DNA of 32,045 bases from JABCZZ01 sp964454545 (GCA_964454545.1 CAYVTI010000026.1:1-32045); one strand, 5' to 3'. Shown: positions 7,047-15,737, counted from the first letter of the stretch. Notes: generated by a model not told the origin, from the sequence alone. Numbers and translations: made by a program.

Positions 7047-8921
7047 ATGATAAGAATTTTCCATTCCCGCCGGTTCTGGATTGCCACGCACGATACGGCA
7101 ATGGCGGGCGCGGCCTTCCTGCTTGCGCTCTGCCTGCGCCTGGGCGACGACATAAGCGCGTATACCGGCATGGACAACCTTATTCTGTCCGCGCTGCTCT
7201 GCTCGTCCGTATCATTTGGCATATTCTACGTCATGAAGCTTTACCGGGGGTTGTGGCGCTACGCCTCCACCCCGGATTTAATCGCCATCATCAAATCGGT
7301 CACTGTCGCCACGCTGCTGTTTTACCTGACGTTGTTTCTGGTCAACCGCCTGGAAGGCATTCCGCGTTCCGTTCCTTTTATCCACTGGCTTTTGCTGCTT
7401 GCCATGCTTGGCGCGCCGCGTTTTCTCTACCGCATATGGCGCGATAAAAGACTTGGCTTAAACGTCAGTCTGGGCGCCGATAACCGCATTCCGGTAATAC
7501 TGATTGGCGCAGGCGACAGGGCGGAACTTTTCCTGCGCGATACCCGTTCCGGCGTTTCCTCGCAGTATGTGGTGGTGGGGATTGTGGACAATAAGACCAG
7601 CCGTATCGGCAATTCGATCCATAATATCACCATCGATCATACGGAAACCCTGCCGCAATTGGTAGAAAGGCTGGCGGAACGTGGCCTGAAACCGCAGAAG
7701 GCGATACTGACTTACGATACACTGGAGGGAAGGGAAGTCCGCCATCTGTTTGGTATTACGGAAAAACTTGGCATTCCGCTTGCCCGTATGCCGCGCCTCA
7801 GCGAATTCAAGCACGGGGTAGAGGACAAGATGGAGATCCGGCCAATAGCGGTGGAAGATCTGCTCGGCCGCGCGCAGAACGTGCATGATAAAAAACCCGT
7901 GGCGCAATTTATCACGGGCAAGACCGTGCTGGTCAGCGGTGCGGGCGGTACGATAGGCAGTGAGCTGGCGCGGCAGATCGCAGATTTCAATCCCGCGAAG
8001 CTTATCCTGTTTGAGCTGTCCGAATACGCGCTTTACCAGATCGATATGGAACTCGGCAAACAGTTCCCGCGGCTTGAACGTATGGCGATCATCGGGGATG
8101 TCAGGGACAGAGAGCACCTGGAAGACCTGTTCGCGCGCGAGAAACCGCAGATTGTTTTTCATGCCGCCGCCATCAAGCATGTGCCGCTTGCCGAGGCTAA
8201 CCCGGAAGAGGCCATGCTCGTGAACATATTCGGCACGGAATGCGTTGCGGAAACCTGTGTCAGGCACGGGGCGCTTGTCATGGTCATGATCTCGACCGAC
8301 AAGGCGGTGAACCCCTCAAGCGTTATGGGCGCGAGCAAGCGTGCCGCGGAAAGCTATTGCCAGGCGCTTGGCAATGGCGAGAATCCCGATAATAAAACAC
8401 GTTTTATGACGGTGCGCTTCGGCAATGTGCTGGGTTCGACCGGATCGGTCGTTCCGCTTTTCCAGCAGCAGCTTGCAGCGGGCGGGCCGCTTACCGTGAC
8501 CCACGCGGACATGATGCGCTATTTTATGACGGTGCGCGAGGCGGTGGAGCTTGTCCTGCAGGCGGCGGCGCTTGGGGATGATAACGGTGAGATCTATGTG
8601 CTGGATATGGGGCAGCCGGTGCGTATCCTCGATCTGGCCGAGCAGATGATCCGGCTTGCCGGGCTCAAGCCGTACAGTGATATAAAAATAGAATTTACCG
8701 GCCTGCGTCCGGGCGAAAAGATGTTCGAGGAACTGTTTCACCTCTCCGAAGTGCGCCGGACCGCGCATGAAAGCGTCCATATCGCCAATCCGCGCCATGC
8801 CTCGCTTTTGGATATTCAGAAGCTATTCTCGGAACTCCGCGGGGCATGCATGAAACGCGATACAAAGAAGGCGGTAGGCCTGCTGCAGAAGCTTGTTCCC
8901 GAGTATACAAAGACGGGGTGA
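7047..8921 (+). CDS. CapD/WbpM-like membrane nucleotide-sugar 4,6-dehydratase
   Basis: A polysaccharide biosynthesis enzyme of the FlaA1/CapD/WbpM family, which dehydrates UDP-GlcNAc-type sugars for O-antigen, capsule or glycan synthesis. The 624-aa protein has an N-terminal part with about four membrane segments, a first Rossmann-like CoA-binding-type domain (ILIGAGDRAELFLRD), then a second Rossmann domain with the GAGGTIGSEL nucleotide-binding loop near residue 298. The SDR catalytic Tyr is replaced by Met: SVMGASK (M427, K431), the S-M-K arrangement known for WbpM-type large dehydratases. The segment STDKAVNPSS precedes it. I chose the ATG at 7047; an upstream in-frame ATG at 6927 would overlap the previous gene by over 100 bp without conserved sequence. 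Confidence 0.92.
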   Translation: MIRIFHSRRFWIATHDTAMAGAAFLLALCLRLGDDISAYTGMDNLILSALLCSSVSFGIFYVMKLYRGLWRYASTPDLIAIIKSVTVATLLFYLTLFLVNRLEGIPRSVPFIHWLLLLAMLGAPRFLYRIWRDKRLGLNVSLGADNRIPVILIGAGDRAELFLRDTRSGVSSQYVVVGIVDNKTSRIGNSIHNITIDHTETLPQLVERLAERGLKPQKAILTYDTLEGREVRHLFGITEKLGIPLARMPRLSEFKHGVEDKMEIRPIAVEDLLGRAQNVHDKKPVAQFITGKTVLVSGAGGTIGSELARQIADFNPAKLILFELSEYALYQIDMELGKQFPRLERMAIIGDVRDREHLEDLFAREKPQIVFHAAAIKHVPLAEANPEEAMLVNIFGTECVAETCVRHGALVMVMISTDKAVNPSSVMGASKRAAESYCQALGNGENPDNKTRFMTVRFGNVLGSTGSVVPLFQQQLAAGGPLTVTHADMMRYFMTVREAVELVLQAAALGDDNGEIYVLDMGQPVRILDLAEQMIRLAGLKPYSDIKIEFTGLRPGEKMFEELFHLSEVRRTAHESVHIANPRHASLLDIQKLFSELRGACMKRDTKKAVGLLQKLVPEYTKTG

Positions 8922-8980
8922 TTAGAGCATATTTGATTTCCTTATCCAAAAATCAGGTTATATTATATTGGAGGCGCGTT

Positions 8981-9118
8981 ACAGTGAAGACTGTGAGCCT
9001 TCGGCCCCGTGCAAGCGAAGCGCGACATGGGGGACCAAGGGCGAGCGCAGCCTGCGCGGCGCTTGAGCGCCATTAAAGAACGGGAGCGTTTTTGTAGTCA
9101 CTTAAATCAAAAACGCTC
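8981..9118. ncRNA. Gene-free stretch with five consecutive hairpins (possible structured RNA or palindromic repeat)
   Basis: The 298-bp gap between two convergent genes contains five stems in a row. They are ACAGT/ACTGT with a GAAG loop (8981-8994), CCCCGTG/CATGGGG (9005-9032), GCGCA/TGCGC (9045-9057), GGCGC/GCGCC with a TTGA loop (9058-9071), and a perfect 11-bp stem GAGCGTTTTTG/CAAAAACGCTC with a 13-nt loop (9084-9118). The last could serve as a bidirectional terminator, although it lacks a T-run. A GTG-started 30-codon ORF (8984-9076) with GGAGG nine bases upstream overlaps the stems, but its Arg/Ala-rich product looks like a by-product of the palindromes. I do not recognise 6S, SRP or tmRNA signatures. 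9119-9219 shows nothing further. Confidence 0.35.
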
Positions 9119-9219
9119 TATGAGAAATATCTAAAATTGATAATGCCCATTTCCACACAACAGTTATACACATAGCGAAAAATGAGTGGATGAACATCAT
9201 TATAAATCAATGGCTCATA

Positions 9220-10203
9220 TTACTCAGCGAACAAATCCGTAGAAAGATAACGTTCCGCAGAAGAAGCCGCGATCACCACAATCAGCTTGCCCTTCATTTC
9301 CGGCCGTTTGCCGACTTCGAGCGCGGCGGCGATCGTGGCGCCTGAAGATATGCCCACGGGAATGCCTTCCGTCCGCGCCACCCTGCGCGCGATGGAGAAG
9401 GAAGTTTCGTTGCCTATCGTGATGACTTCGTCAATCACCGAACGATCGAGATTGTCGGGAATAAAGCCTGCGCCGATGCCCTGGATTTTGTGCGGGCCGG
9501 GCTTGCCGCCGGAGAGCACGGGGCTGTCCTCCGGTTCGACCGCGATGATCCGGATATCCGGTTTTTTCTTCTTAAGCACCTGCGCCACGCCGGTAATGGT
9601 GCCGCCTGTGCCGACGCCGGTGACGAATACGTCAACCTTACCTTGCGTATCATTCCAAATCTCAAGCGCCGTTGTTTTGCGGTGAATTTCCGGATTCGCC
9701 GGATTGCTGAACTGCTGCAGTATCAATGCCTTCGGGTTTCCTGCCACTATCTCCTCCGCACGTTCGATCGAACCCCGCATGCCCTTACCTGCCGGAGTGA
9801 GTTCAAGCTCTGCGCCTAAAATCTTCAACATCTTGCGCCGTTCGAGCGACATGGTTTCGGGCATCACGAGAATGAGTTTATAACCCTTCGCCGCGCAGAC
9901 GAACGCGAGCGCAATCCCGGTATTGCCGGAAGTAGGCTCTACCAATACGGAATCAGGTTTGAGCTTCCCAGCCGCCTCGGCCGCTTCCACCATCGAAAGC
10001 GCAATGCGATCCTTTACCGAGGAAAGCGGGTTGAAGAATTCGAGCTTTGCGGCAATATCGGCCACCACCCCCGCTTCTTTCGTGATCCGGTTAAGGCGTA
10101 CCAGTGGCGTGTTGCCAACGGTCGCAAGGATATTTTCATAAATTCTTCCGCGTCCGGGAGCATCAAGCTTTGCGGGCTCGAATTTCAAAACGGCTGCTGT
10201 CAT
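9220..10203 (-). CDS. cysK: Cysteine synthase A (O-acetylserine sulfhydrylase)
   Basis: This PLP enzyme makes cysteine from O-acetylserine and sulfide. The 327-aa product has the PLP lysine in NPLSSVKDRIA (K64), the substrate loop PTSGNTGIALAF, the phosphate-binding GVGTGGTITGVAQVL and the C-terminal SSGATIAAALEVGKRP. The start ATG has AGGAG upstream. An N-terminal extension of about 18 residues precedes the conserved YENILATVGNTPLVRL. It is the last gene of coaBC-dut-rrf2-cysK, 28 bp after the Rrf2 regulator, which probably controls it. CysM is less likely because of length and motif spacing. Confidence 0.95.
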   Translation of the reverse strand: MTAAVLKFEPAKLDAPGRGRIYENILATVGNTPLVRLNRITKEAGVVADIAAKLEFFNPLSSVKDRIALSMVEAAEAAGKLKPDSVLVEPTSGNTGIALAFVCAAKGYKLILVMPETMSLERRKMLKILGAELELTPAGKGMRGSIERAEEIVAGNPKALILQQFSNPANPEIHRKTTALEIWNDTQGKVDVFVTGVGTGGTITGVAQVLKKKKPDIRIIAVEPEDSPVLSGGKPGPHKIQGIGAGFIPDNLDRSVIDEVITIGNETSFSIARRVARTEGIPVGISSGATIAAALEVGKRPEMKGKLIVVIAASSAERYLSTDLFAE

Positions 10204-10231
10204 AATGTATCTCCTATCACTGAATGATTGC

Positions 10232-10669
10232 TCAAATGTTAAAATCGTTCTTTTCGTCCGCCGCCTTACGGATATTGCGGCTGCCGGCCTGCTGGTACAG
10301 GTCGTTGATCGAAATGCCTTCCATATGCTGCAGGATATTCGCCTGCACTTCCTTCATGATGGGCAGGATCACCTTGTTGCCAAGCGGCGTTGAGGACGGT
10401 ACGCCTTCATCCTCGCCCACCGCCTTGTAAATATCGGCCAGCGTGATGCGCCGCTTCTCTCGCGCAAGCAGGTAACCGCCATGCGGCCCGCGCACGCCTT
10501 TCAGCACCCCGGCATGCACCAGTTTCTGCATGATCTGCTCAAGATAACGCGGCGGCATATTCTGCTTCTGCGCAATCTCCTTGCTCGCAATGCGCCCGTG
10601 GGCGCCGTTATACGCAATATATAACACCGCCTCCATGGCATAGAATATTTTTCTCGGCAGTTGGATCAT
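10232..10669 (-). CDS. Rrf2-family transcriptional regulator (cysteine-free)
   Basis: A 145-aa winged-helix regulator. The N-terminal Rrf2 signature is clear: YAMEAVLYIA, IASKEIAQKQNMPPRYLEQIMQKL (recognition helix) and GVLKGVRGPHGGYLLAR (wing), then a long helix. No cysteine is present, so unlike IscR, NsrR or RirA it cannot bind an Fe-S cluster through cysteines. This places it with CymR-like Rrf2 proteins, and its position directly upstream of cysK suggests control of cysteine or sulfur metabolism. The start overlaps the dut stop as ATGA. Effector and operator are unknown. Confidence 0.9.
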   Translation of the reverse strand: MIQLPRKIFYAMEAVLYIAYNGAHGRIASKEIAQKQNMPPRYLEQIMQKLVHAGVLKGVRGPHGGYLLAREKRRITLADIYKAVGEDEGVPSSTPLGNKVILPIMKEVQANILQHMEGISINDLYQQAGSRNIRKAADEKNDFNI

Positions 10670-11127
10670 GCTTTCTTCTTTGCTTTTAAACCTGTGGAAC
10701 CGAACCCGCCTGCGCCGCGTTCACTTTCCTCCAGGGCCTTGACCGTTTCCCAGGCAATACGGGTATATGGCGCGATGATGAGCTGCGCTATGCGCATGCC
10801 GCGCGTGACTGTAAAATCCTCATCGCTATGGTTGACAAGGATAACTCCGATCTCTCCCCGGTAATCCGCATCTACCGTGCCAGGAGCGTTAAGCACAGTG
10901 ACTCCGTATTTGAGCGCCAGGCCCGAACGCGGCCTTACCTGCGCCTCATAACCGTCCGGCAGTGCGATGCTGATGCCAGTTTTCACCAGCGCGTGCCTGC
11001 GGGGCCTTATCACCAGATCGCTATCCACCGCCGCGAGCAGATCCATCCCGGCGCTATGGGATGTGGCATATTCGGGAAGCGGCAGGCCTTCCGCATGCGG
11101 CAATAATTGAATGGCAACTTTTGTCAT
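10666..11127 (-). CDS. dut: dUTP diphosphatase
   Basis: Trimeric dUTPase hydrolyses dUTP to dUMP and pyrophosphate, keeping uracil out of DNA and supplying dUMP for dTMP synthesis. The five family motifs are present, including SAGMDLLA (motif 1), RPRSGLA (motif 2), NAPGTVDADYRGEIGV (motif 3), RIAQLI (motif 4) and the P-loop-like RGAGGFGSTG (motif 5). I chose the ATG at 11127 because AAGGGA stands at good spacing before it; an ATG at 11157 would overlap coaBC. The product is 153 aa. It lies in the common alphaproteobacterial neighbourhood coaBC-dut. The window also encodes a uracil-DNA glycosylase elsewhere. Confidence 0.95.
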   Translation of the reverse strand: MTKVAIQLLPHAEGLPLPEYATSHSAGMDLLAAVDSDLVIRPRRHALVKTGISIALPDGYEAQVRPRSGLALKYGVTVLNAPGTVDADYRGEIGVILVNHSDEDFTVTRGMRIAQLIIAPYTRIAWETVKALEESERGAGGFGSTGLKAKKKA

Positions 11128-11150
11128 ATCAGTATCCCTTGTGTAAGTGG

Positions 11151-12371
11151 TTAACAAACACCCTTTAATGTCTTGTCTTTTTTATTAACATGTTGAGCGA
11201 TTTTCCCGACCAGCCTCGCAGCCAGATCTTTCTTGCTTAAAGAGCCCCACTCTTCCGCGCTGTTTCCGGTAATAAACAAAGCATTGGTATTATCTTCTCC
11301 AAATACTTTTGAGCCGGAAACATCATTGGCTACGATCCAGTCGCATCCTTTGGACTGGCGCTTGGCAATGGCATTTTTCTTAAGGTTGTCGGTCTCCGCC
11401 GCAAACCCTATGACAAGCGCGGGACGCCCGGTTTTAAGATGGGAAAGCGTATGCAATATATCAGGATTAAGCGCAAGATCAATCGCGGGCGGCGTTTCAT
11501 TCGCCCTTTTTTTCATCTTTTGCATCAGCGGCTTCTTCGCCCGCCAGTCGGAAACAGCAGCGCAGCACACCGCAATATCCGCAGGAAGCGCCGATGTGCT
11601 GGCAGCAAGCATTTCCTCCGCCGTCTCCACCCTGACCACACGTACCTGTTCAGGAAGCGGCTCTGCGGACGGTCCCGTAACCAGCGTTACCTCGGCGCCC
11701 GCTTCATGAAGCGCCTCCGCTATCGCGTAACCCTGCCTGCCTGATGAGCGGTTGCCAATGAAGCGCACCGGATCGATCGGCTCATAGGTCGGGCCGCTGG
11801 TCACCAATGCGGAAAGCCCTTCAAGCGGCCTTTCGCCGGAAAGCTCACGCAGTATTGTTTCAGCGACGGTATCCACATCCGCAAGCCGCCCGTTTCCGGT
11901 TTCCCCGCAGGCGAGCTCCCCGTCCGCAGGCTCTATGACCCGGATATTGTCCTTGCGCAGCCTTTCAATATTGCGCTGCGTGGCGGAATGCTCCCACATC
12001 CGCGTATTCATGGCCGGGGCGATGATGACCGGCTTGTCAGTTGCAAGCAGCGTGGCAGTTGCCAGATCATCCGCCAGCCCGTTCGCCATCTTCGCGATGA
12101 TATCCGCGCTTGCCGGGATGACCGCGATCAGATCGTTCTCGCGCGAAAGCCGTATATGCCCCATCTCGCTTTCATCCTTGAGAGAGAAAAGATCGCTGTA
12201 AACTTCACCGCCGGAAAGCGCCGCCACGGAAAGCGGGGTCACGAATTCCGCGCCGCCCTTCGTGAGGATGGCGGTGACTTTGGCGCTGCGCTCACGCAGG
12301 CGGCGGATAACATCCAGCGTCTTATAGGCAGCAATGCTGCCGGTGATGATGATCAGAACGGATTTGCTCAT
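11151..12371 (-). CDS. coaBC: Bifunctional phosphopantothenoylcysteine decarboxylase / phosphopantothenate-cysteine ligase
   Basis: This performs two consecutive steps of coenzyme A synthesis: CTP-dependent ligation of cysteine to phosphopantothenate, then FMN-dependent decarboxylation. The N-terminal CoaC flavoprotein domain shows GSIAAYK, IIAPAMNTRMW and the catalytic-cysteine segment GELACGETGNGR; the C-terminal CoaB domain shows VTSGPTYEPIDPVRFIGNRSSGRQG (split for reading: start VTSGPTYEPIDPV) and the CTP-site lysine region ALVIGFAAET. I chose the ATG at 12371 (MSKSVLIIITGSIAAYK); an ATG ten codons upstream (12401) adds a hydrophobic lead without homology. No clear ribosome-binding site precedes either. 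Length 406 aa is normal. Because it consumes cysteine, being in an operon with cysK makes metabolic sense. Confidence 0.95.
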   Translation of the reverse strand: MSKSVLIIITGSIAAYKTLDVIRRLRERSAKVTAILTKGGAEFVTPLSVAALSGGEVYSDLFSLKDESEMGHIRLSRENDLIAVIPASADIIAKMANGLADDLATATLLATDKPVIIAPAMNTRMWEHSATQRNIERLRKDNIRVIEPADGELACGETGNGRLADVDTVAETILRELSGERPLEGLSALVTSGPTYEPIDPVRFIGNRSSGRQGYAIAEALHEAGAEVTLVTGPSAEPLPEQVRVVRVETAEEMLAASTSALPADIAVCCAAVSDWRAKKPLMQKMKKRANETPPAIDLALNPDILHTLSHLKTGRPALVIGFAAETDNLKKNAIAKRQSKGCDWIVANDVSGSKVFGEDNTNALFITGNSAEEWGSLSKKDLAARLVGKIAQHVNKKDKTLKGVC

Positions 12372-12395
12372 GGGAATATGTATAATTAGAAATAT

Positions 12396-12411
12396 ACACA
12401 TATTATTGTGT
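12396..12411. promoter_or_regulatory. Small inverted repeat in the divergent coaBC/thioesterase gap
   Basis: ACACA-TATTAT-TGTGT forms a 5-6-5 inverted repeat in the A/T-rich 133-bp region between the coaBC start and the plus-strand thioesterase start. It overlaps the alternative coaBC start, so it may be an operator or part of the coaBC promoter. Weak evidence; nothing else stands out in the gap. Confidence 0.25.
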
Positions 12412-12504
12412 ATTATGTGCAGAAGTCAACCAGATTAGCGGGACTAGAGGGCGTATATAACACTTCTTGTCACCTTATCCGCCATAAGATATATAAAATA
12501 CATT

Positions 12505-12867
12505 ATGACTGAACCCGCTATCCGTATAGTTGCCATGCCTAAGGATGCGAACCCTGACGGGGATGTTTTTGGCGGCTGGATTTTAAGCATGATGGACGTG
12601 GCCGGATCCATACCGGCAAGGCGGATTGCCAAGACACGCGTGGTTACGGTGGCCATGGAAAACGTGCAGTTCTTGCTGCCGGTATTCATCGGCGACTGCC
12701 TTGAATGCTATTCGCACATAGAAAGAATCGGCAACACCAGTATCACTGTCCGCGTGGAAACGTTCGTCGAGCGCAGGGAAACCGGGGAGAAACTCAAAGT
12801 GACGGAAGGAAGGCTGGTGTACGTGGCCATTGATAAAAACCGCAAAAAGATCAAAATAAACCTGTAA
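12505..12867 (+). CDS. Acyl-CoA thioesterase, YciA-type hotdog
   Basis: A cytoplasmic hotdog-fold thioesterase that hydrolyses acyl-CoA to free acid and CoA. The 120-aa product has the family signature N-PDGDVFGGWILSMMDVAG, including the catalytic Asp, followed by VTVAMENVQFLLPVFIGD and TEGRLVYVAID. The size matches YciA (about 130 aa). The stop codon is two bases before the ATG of the Xer recombinase gene, so they are cotranscribed, although no functional link is obvious. Substrate preference cannot be told from the sequence. Confidence 0.88.
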   Translation: MTEPAIRIVAMPKDANPDGDVFGGWILSMMDVAGSIPARRIAKTRVVTVAMENVQFLLPVFIGDCLECYSHIERIGNTSITVRVETFVERRETGEKLKVTEGRLVYVAIDKNRKKIKINL

Positions 12868-12869
12868 TT

Positions 12870-13808
12870 ATGGCGCTTTCAGCTACTACCAACACCGACA
12901 GCCAGTTGCGCAGGACGGTGGACGCATGGCTTGACTGGCTGGCACATAACCGGTCTTCCTCGCCCCATACTGTGATCGCGTATGAGACGGACATCAGGAA
13001 TTTCCTTGATTTCATCGGCCTGCATACGGGAAATACAGTGACCATTTCCACCCTTTCTGCCCTTACGCTGCGGGATTTCCGCAGCTGGCTCACCGCAAGG
13101 CATAATGACCGCCTCGCAGCCAAATCCACCGCCCGCGCATTATCCGTCGCCCGCAGTTTCTACCGCTATATGAAAAAGCAGGAAATAGCCGATAATCCGG
13201 CTATATTCCATATACGCACCCCGAAACTTCCGAAATCGCTGCTCAAAGCCCTGCTGAAGGAACAGGCCCTTGCCTCGCTTGGCACGGTAGGCAGCGAACA
13301 TGAGGCGATGTGGGTACAATTACGCGATGTGGCGCTGCTTACCCTGATCTATGGCTGCGGGCTGCGCATCAGCGAAGCGCTGTCGCTTACGCCGTCCGCC
13401 ATACCTGCAAATGCCAGTTCCATCGTTATAAAAGGCAAAGGGAATAAAGAGCGTATGGTCCCGATCCTGCCCCAAATTCATGCTGCGATCGCGGAATACA
13501 GGAAACATTGCCCCTATAACCTTGAAAATAGCAAGCCCTTATTCAGGGGCGCACGCGGCAAGGCGCTCCGGCCGGAACTATTCCAGAAGGCCATACGGGA
13601 TTTACGTGCTGCCCTCGGACTGCCTGACACAGCAACCCCCCACGCCTTCCGCCACAGCTTTGCGACTCATTTGCTCGCCAGCGGCGGCGATCTGCGTACT
13701 ATCCAGGAGCTGCTGGGACATGCGGATCTGTCCACTACCCAGCGCTACACCAAGATCGAACACGAAAGATTCTTAAACGTATACAACAAGGCGCATCCAC
13801 GCGCTTAA
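12870..13808 (+). CDS. xerC: Tyrosine recombinase XerC/XerD family
   Basis: A site-specific recombinase of the type that resolves chromosome dimers at dif together with a partner. The 312-aa protein has the SAM-like N-terminal core-binding domain and a C-terminal catalytic domain with all key residues: R166 (GCGLRISEAL), K190 (KGKGNKER), H258 and R261 (HAFRHSFATH), H284 (LLGHADLSTTQ) and the nucleophile Y293 (QRYTKIEHERF). The length and the KGKGNKER-type beta-hairpin are those of housekeeping XerC/D rather than a phage integrase. XerC is my preference over XerD by N-terminal sequence, not proven. It is convergent with tadC, 21 bp apart. Confidence 0.88.
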   Translation: MALSATTNTDSQLRRTVDAWLDWLAHNRSSSPHTVIAYETDIRNFLDFIGLHTGNTVTISTLSALTLRDFRSWLTARHNDRLAAKSTARALSVARSFYRYMKKQEIADNPAIFHIRTPKLPKSLLKALLKEQALASLGTVGSEHEAMWVQLRDVALLTLIYGCGLRISEALSLTPSAIPANASSIVIKGKGNKERMVPILPQIHAAIAEYRKHCPYNLENSKPLFRGARGKALRPELFQKAIRDLRAALGLPDTATPHAFRHSFATHLLASGGDLRTIQELLGHADLSTTQRYTKIEHERFLNVYNKAHPRA

Positions 13809-13829
13809 ACAGGGTGTAGGCCTGATAAA

Positions 13830-14768
13830 TTACTTCATCAGGGTATTCATGGTGGTAATAATCGCCGGCCCCAGTATGATGAGGAACAAGGCTGGCAGCA
13901 GGAACATAATGAGCGGCACGGTGATAAGCGCAGGAATGCGTCCCGCCTTTTCCTCGGCGCGCATAAGGCGCTGGGTACGGTAATCTTCCGACATCACGCG
14001 CAGCGTATCGGTCAGGCTGGTTCCGAATTTTTCCGATTGCAGCAGGGAAGTCACCAATGTGCGAAACGCCAGCAATCCATTGCGTTCTGCAAGGTTATTA
14101 AGCGCCTGCGCACGGTCATTGAGCAGGCTTAACTCTATGCGGGTGCGGTTTAACTCCTGCGTCATCTCGGGATGCGCATGCCCCAGCTCCCTGCATACCC
14201 GCAAGAGAGCGCCGTCGAGCGCCAGCCCCGATTCCACGCAGGCGAGCAGCAGGTCCAGAACATCAGGGAAGGAATGCTGCAGCACTTTCTTTCTTTTTTC
14301 CTGCCTGTTCTTTATAATCATGTCCGCGCCGAAAATTCCCAGTATCGAAAGAATAAACGCCACAAGATAGCCCAGGGCGCCCGCATCTTTCTGGGTCGCC
14401 AGAAAAGCCGCCACCCCAAGCAGAAACACCGAGATTATACGACTGAAAAGCAGGTAATATATATGGGCGTCCGGCGACTGTATGCCGGCCTGGTAAAAGC
14501 GCAGCTGGTTTTTCCGGTGGTACTCTTCGATGTCGACTCCAAGCAGCGTAAACAGTTTCGAAAGAAGCATCGCAAAGGGCGATGGTTCTTGTTCAGAACG
14601 CAGCTGCTCCATGAAATTGTCATCAGGCCCTGCAGTGTCTTTGGTTTCCATCATGCGCTGCAGGCGCTCGTCGGTCTTTTGCTTTCTGGAAATGGCCTGC
14701 ACGACCAGCATATAGAACAGGAACACAAGAGCGGCGGAAATGGCTGGAAGTAATATTCTACTGAGCAC
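13830..14768 (-). CDS. tadC: Tad/Flp pilus assembly inner-membrane protein TadC
   Basis: A GspF-fold inner-membrane platform protein of the Tad (tight adherence) secretion system, working with TadB under the TadA ATPase. The 312-aa product has an N-terminal membrane helix, a paired helix region (LLFSRIISVFLLGVAAFLAT), the T2SSF domain (FPDVLDLLLACVESGLALDGALLRVCRELG), and a C-terminal helix ending ALFLIILGPAIITTMN. The charged segment LRVMSEDYRTQRLMRAEEKA is characteristic of TadC. It follows tadB by 12 bp. Other tad genes are not in the window, so the rest of the cluster is presumably upstream in the genome or dispersed. Confidence 0.9.
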   Translation of the reverse strand: MLSRILLPAISAALVFLFYMLVVQAISRKQKTDERLQRMMETKDTAGPDDNFMEQLRSEQEPSPFAMLLSKLFTLLGVDIEEYHRKNQLRFYQAGIQSPDAHIYYLLFSRIISVFLLGVAAFLATQKDAGALGYLVAFILSILGIFGADMIIKNRQEKRKKVLQHSFPDVLDLLLACVESGLALDGALLRVCRELGHAHPEMTQELNRTRIELSLLNDRAQALNNLAERNGLLAFRTLVTSLLQSEKFGTSLTDTLRVMSEDYRTQRLMRAEEKAGRIPALITVPLIMFLLPALFLIILGPAIITTMNTLMK

Positions 14769-14780
14769 TAAAGGATACCC

Positions 14781-15737
14781 TCATATATCTATGTTGATCA
14801 TCTGGCGTATGACCACCTGGGAAGCAACAATCAAAGCGGCGGCGGCGGCAAGCATGATATTGCCGGTCACTGTCGTAAACAACGGCTCGAGATAAGAGGG
14901 CGTAATATAATACAATACGCCGAACTCCAGTATGGGTATCCCGCCCAGTATGTAGGACGTAGCCCTTCCCTCAGAAGTCATGGCGCGGATTTTCGCACGC
15001 AACTGCTTGCGTTTCCTGATGATAGAAGAAAGGTTGGTCAGCACTTCCGTAAGGCTGCCGCCGGTCTCCTGCTGCACGGAAAGAACGACAACAAAGAAGT
15101 TGACGTCCGCCAGATCGAGTTTGTCCGCCATGCGCCGGAGCGCCTCAGGCAGGGTACGTCCATACGAAACCTCGTCGGTCACCTGTTTGAATTCATCGCG
15201 CACCGGGCTTTCCATATTCTCGGAAATCATGCGCATGGCCGTATTGATCGGATGACCCGAACGCACGCTGCGGACGATTAAATCAATCGCATCAGGAAAC
15301 ATTTCAAGAAATTTCTGGTTACGTTTGTGAATTCTTAAATTCAGGTATTTCCACGGTACGGCGTAGGAGATAGCCAATGCCGCTGCAAATCCCAATATAC
15401 CAAATTTCCGCAAGACAAAGGCCACACTTGCAAATATAACCAGCATCACAAGGAAGAAGATTCTGCGCTTTTCCCATAAACCGGCTCTGGATAACAGCCG
15501 GTAGGTAAACATCACTCCTGGCAACCGCCAGACGAAAGAACCATCTGCGCCAGGGGCATTCTTAAAGAGTTTGACGTCCTCCTGGGCAGGATCATATATC
15601 CTGGTGTCTTCCATCATCCGTCCTAGCAGCGTCTTCTTACGCTGGGACTCGCCGCCTGACACGGACGGGATGGCAATCAGCAGAAATACCACAAATACCA
15701 GCCCAGCCGCCGCAGCCGGAAGCAGTAGATTTTCCAT
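14781..15737 (-). CDS. tadB: Tad/Flp pilus assembly inner-membrane protein TadB
   Basis: The second GspF-like platform protein of the Tad system. The 318-aa product has an N-terminal helix, a region of paired helices, the T2SSF domain beginning at FLEMFPDAIDLIVRSVRSGHPI, the conserved LADVNFFVVVLSVQQETGGSLTEVL (shown as LADVNFFVVV then QQETGGSL), and a basic helix RKRKQLRAKIRAMTSEGR, which is diagnostic of TadB. The C-terminus is hydrophobic. It is the first gene of this two-gene unit; 15738-15855 upstream is A/T-rich and must hold divergent promoters for tadB and ffh. Confidence 0.9.
   Translation of the reverse strand: MENLLLPAAAAGLVFVVFLLIAIPSVSGGESQRKKTLLGRMMEDTRIYDPAQEDVKLFKNAPGADGSFVWRLPGVMFTYRLLSRAGLWEKRRIFFLVMLVIFASVAFVLRKFGILGFAAALAISYAVPWKYLNLRIHKRNQKFLEMFPDAIDLIVRSVRSGHPINTAMRMISENMESPVRDEFKQVTDEVSYGRTLPEALRRMADKLDLADVNFFVVVLSVQQETGGSLTEVLTNLSSIIRKRKQLRAKIRAMTSEGRATSYILGGIPILEFGVLYYITPSYLEPLFTTVTGNIMLAAAAALIVASQVVIRQMINIDI

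Noticed and set aside
7458..8267. 269-codon minus-strand frame inside the CapD-like gene
   Set aside because: Shadow of a GC-biased coding region; the plus-strand product has full family motifs and this one has none.
8984..9076. 30-codon GTG ORF with a good GGAGG site
   Set aside because: The Arg/Ala-rich product mirrors the overlapping palindromes; kept only as part of the hairpin region.
8981..9118. 6S RNA, SRP RNA or tmRNA
   Set aside because: None of the conserved sequence blocks of these RNAs was found (for example no SRP GGAAGCAGCC-like loop).
12870..13808. Second mobile-element integrase
   Set aside because: Size, the KGKGNKER hairpin and the lack of flanking att or tRNA fit housekeeping XerC/D.
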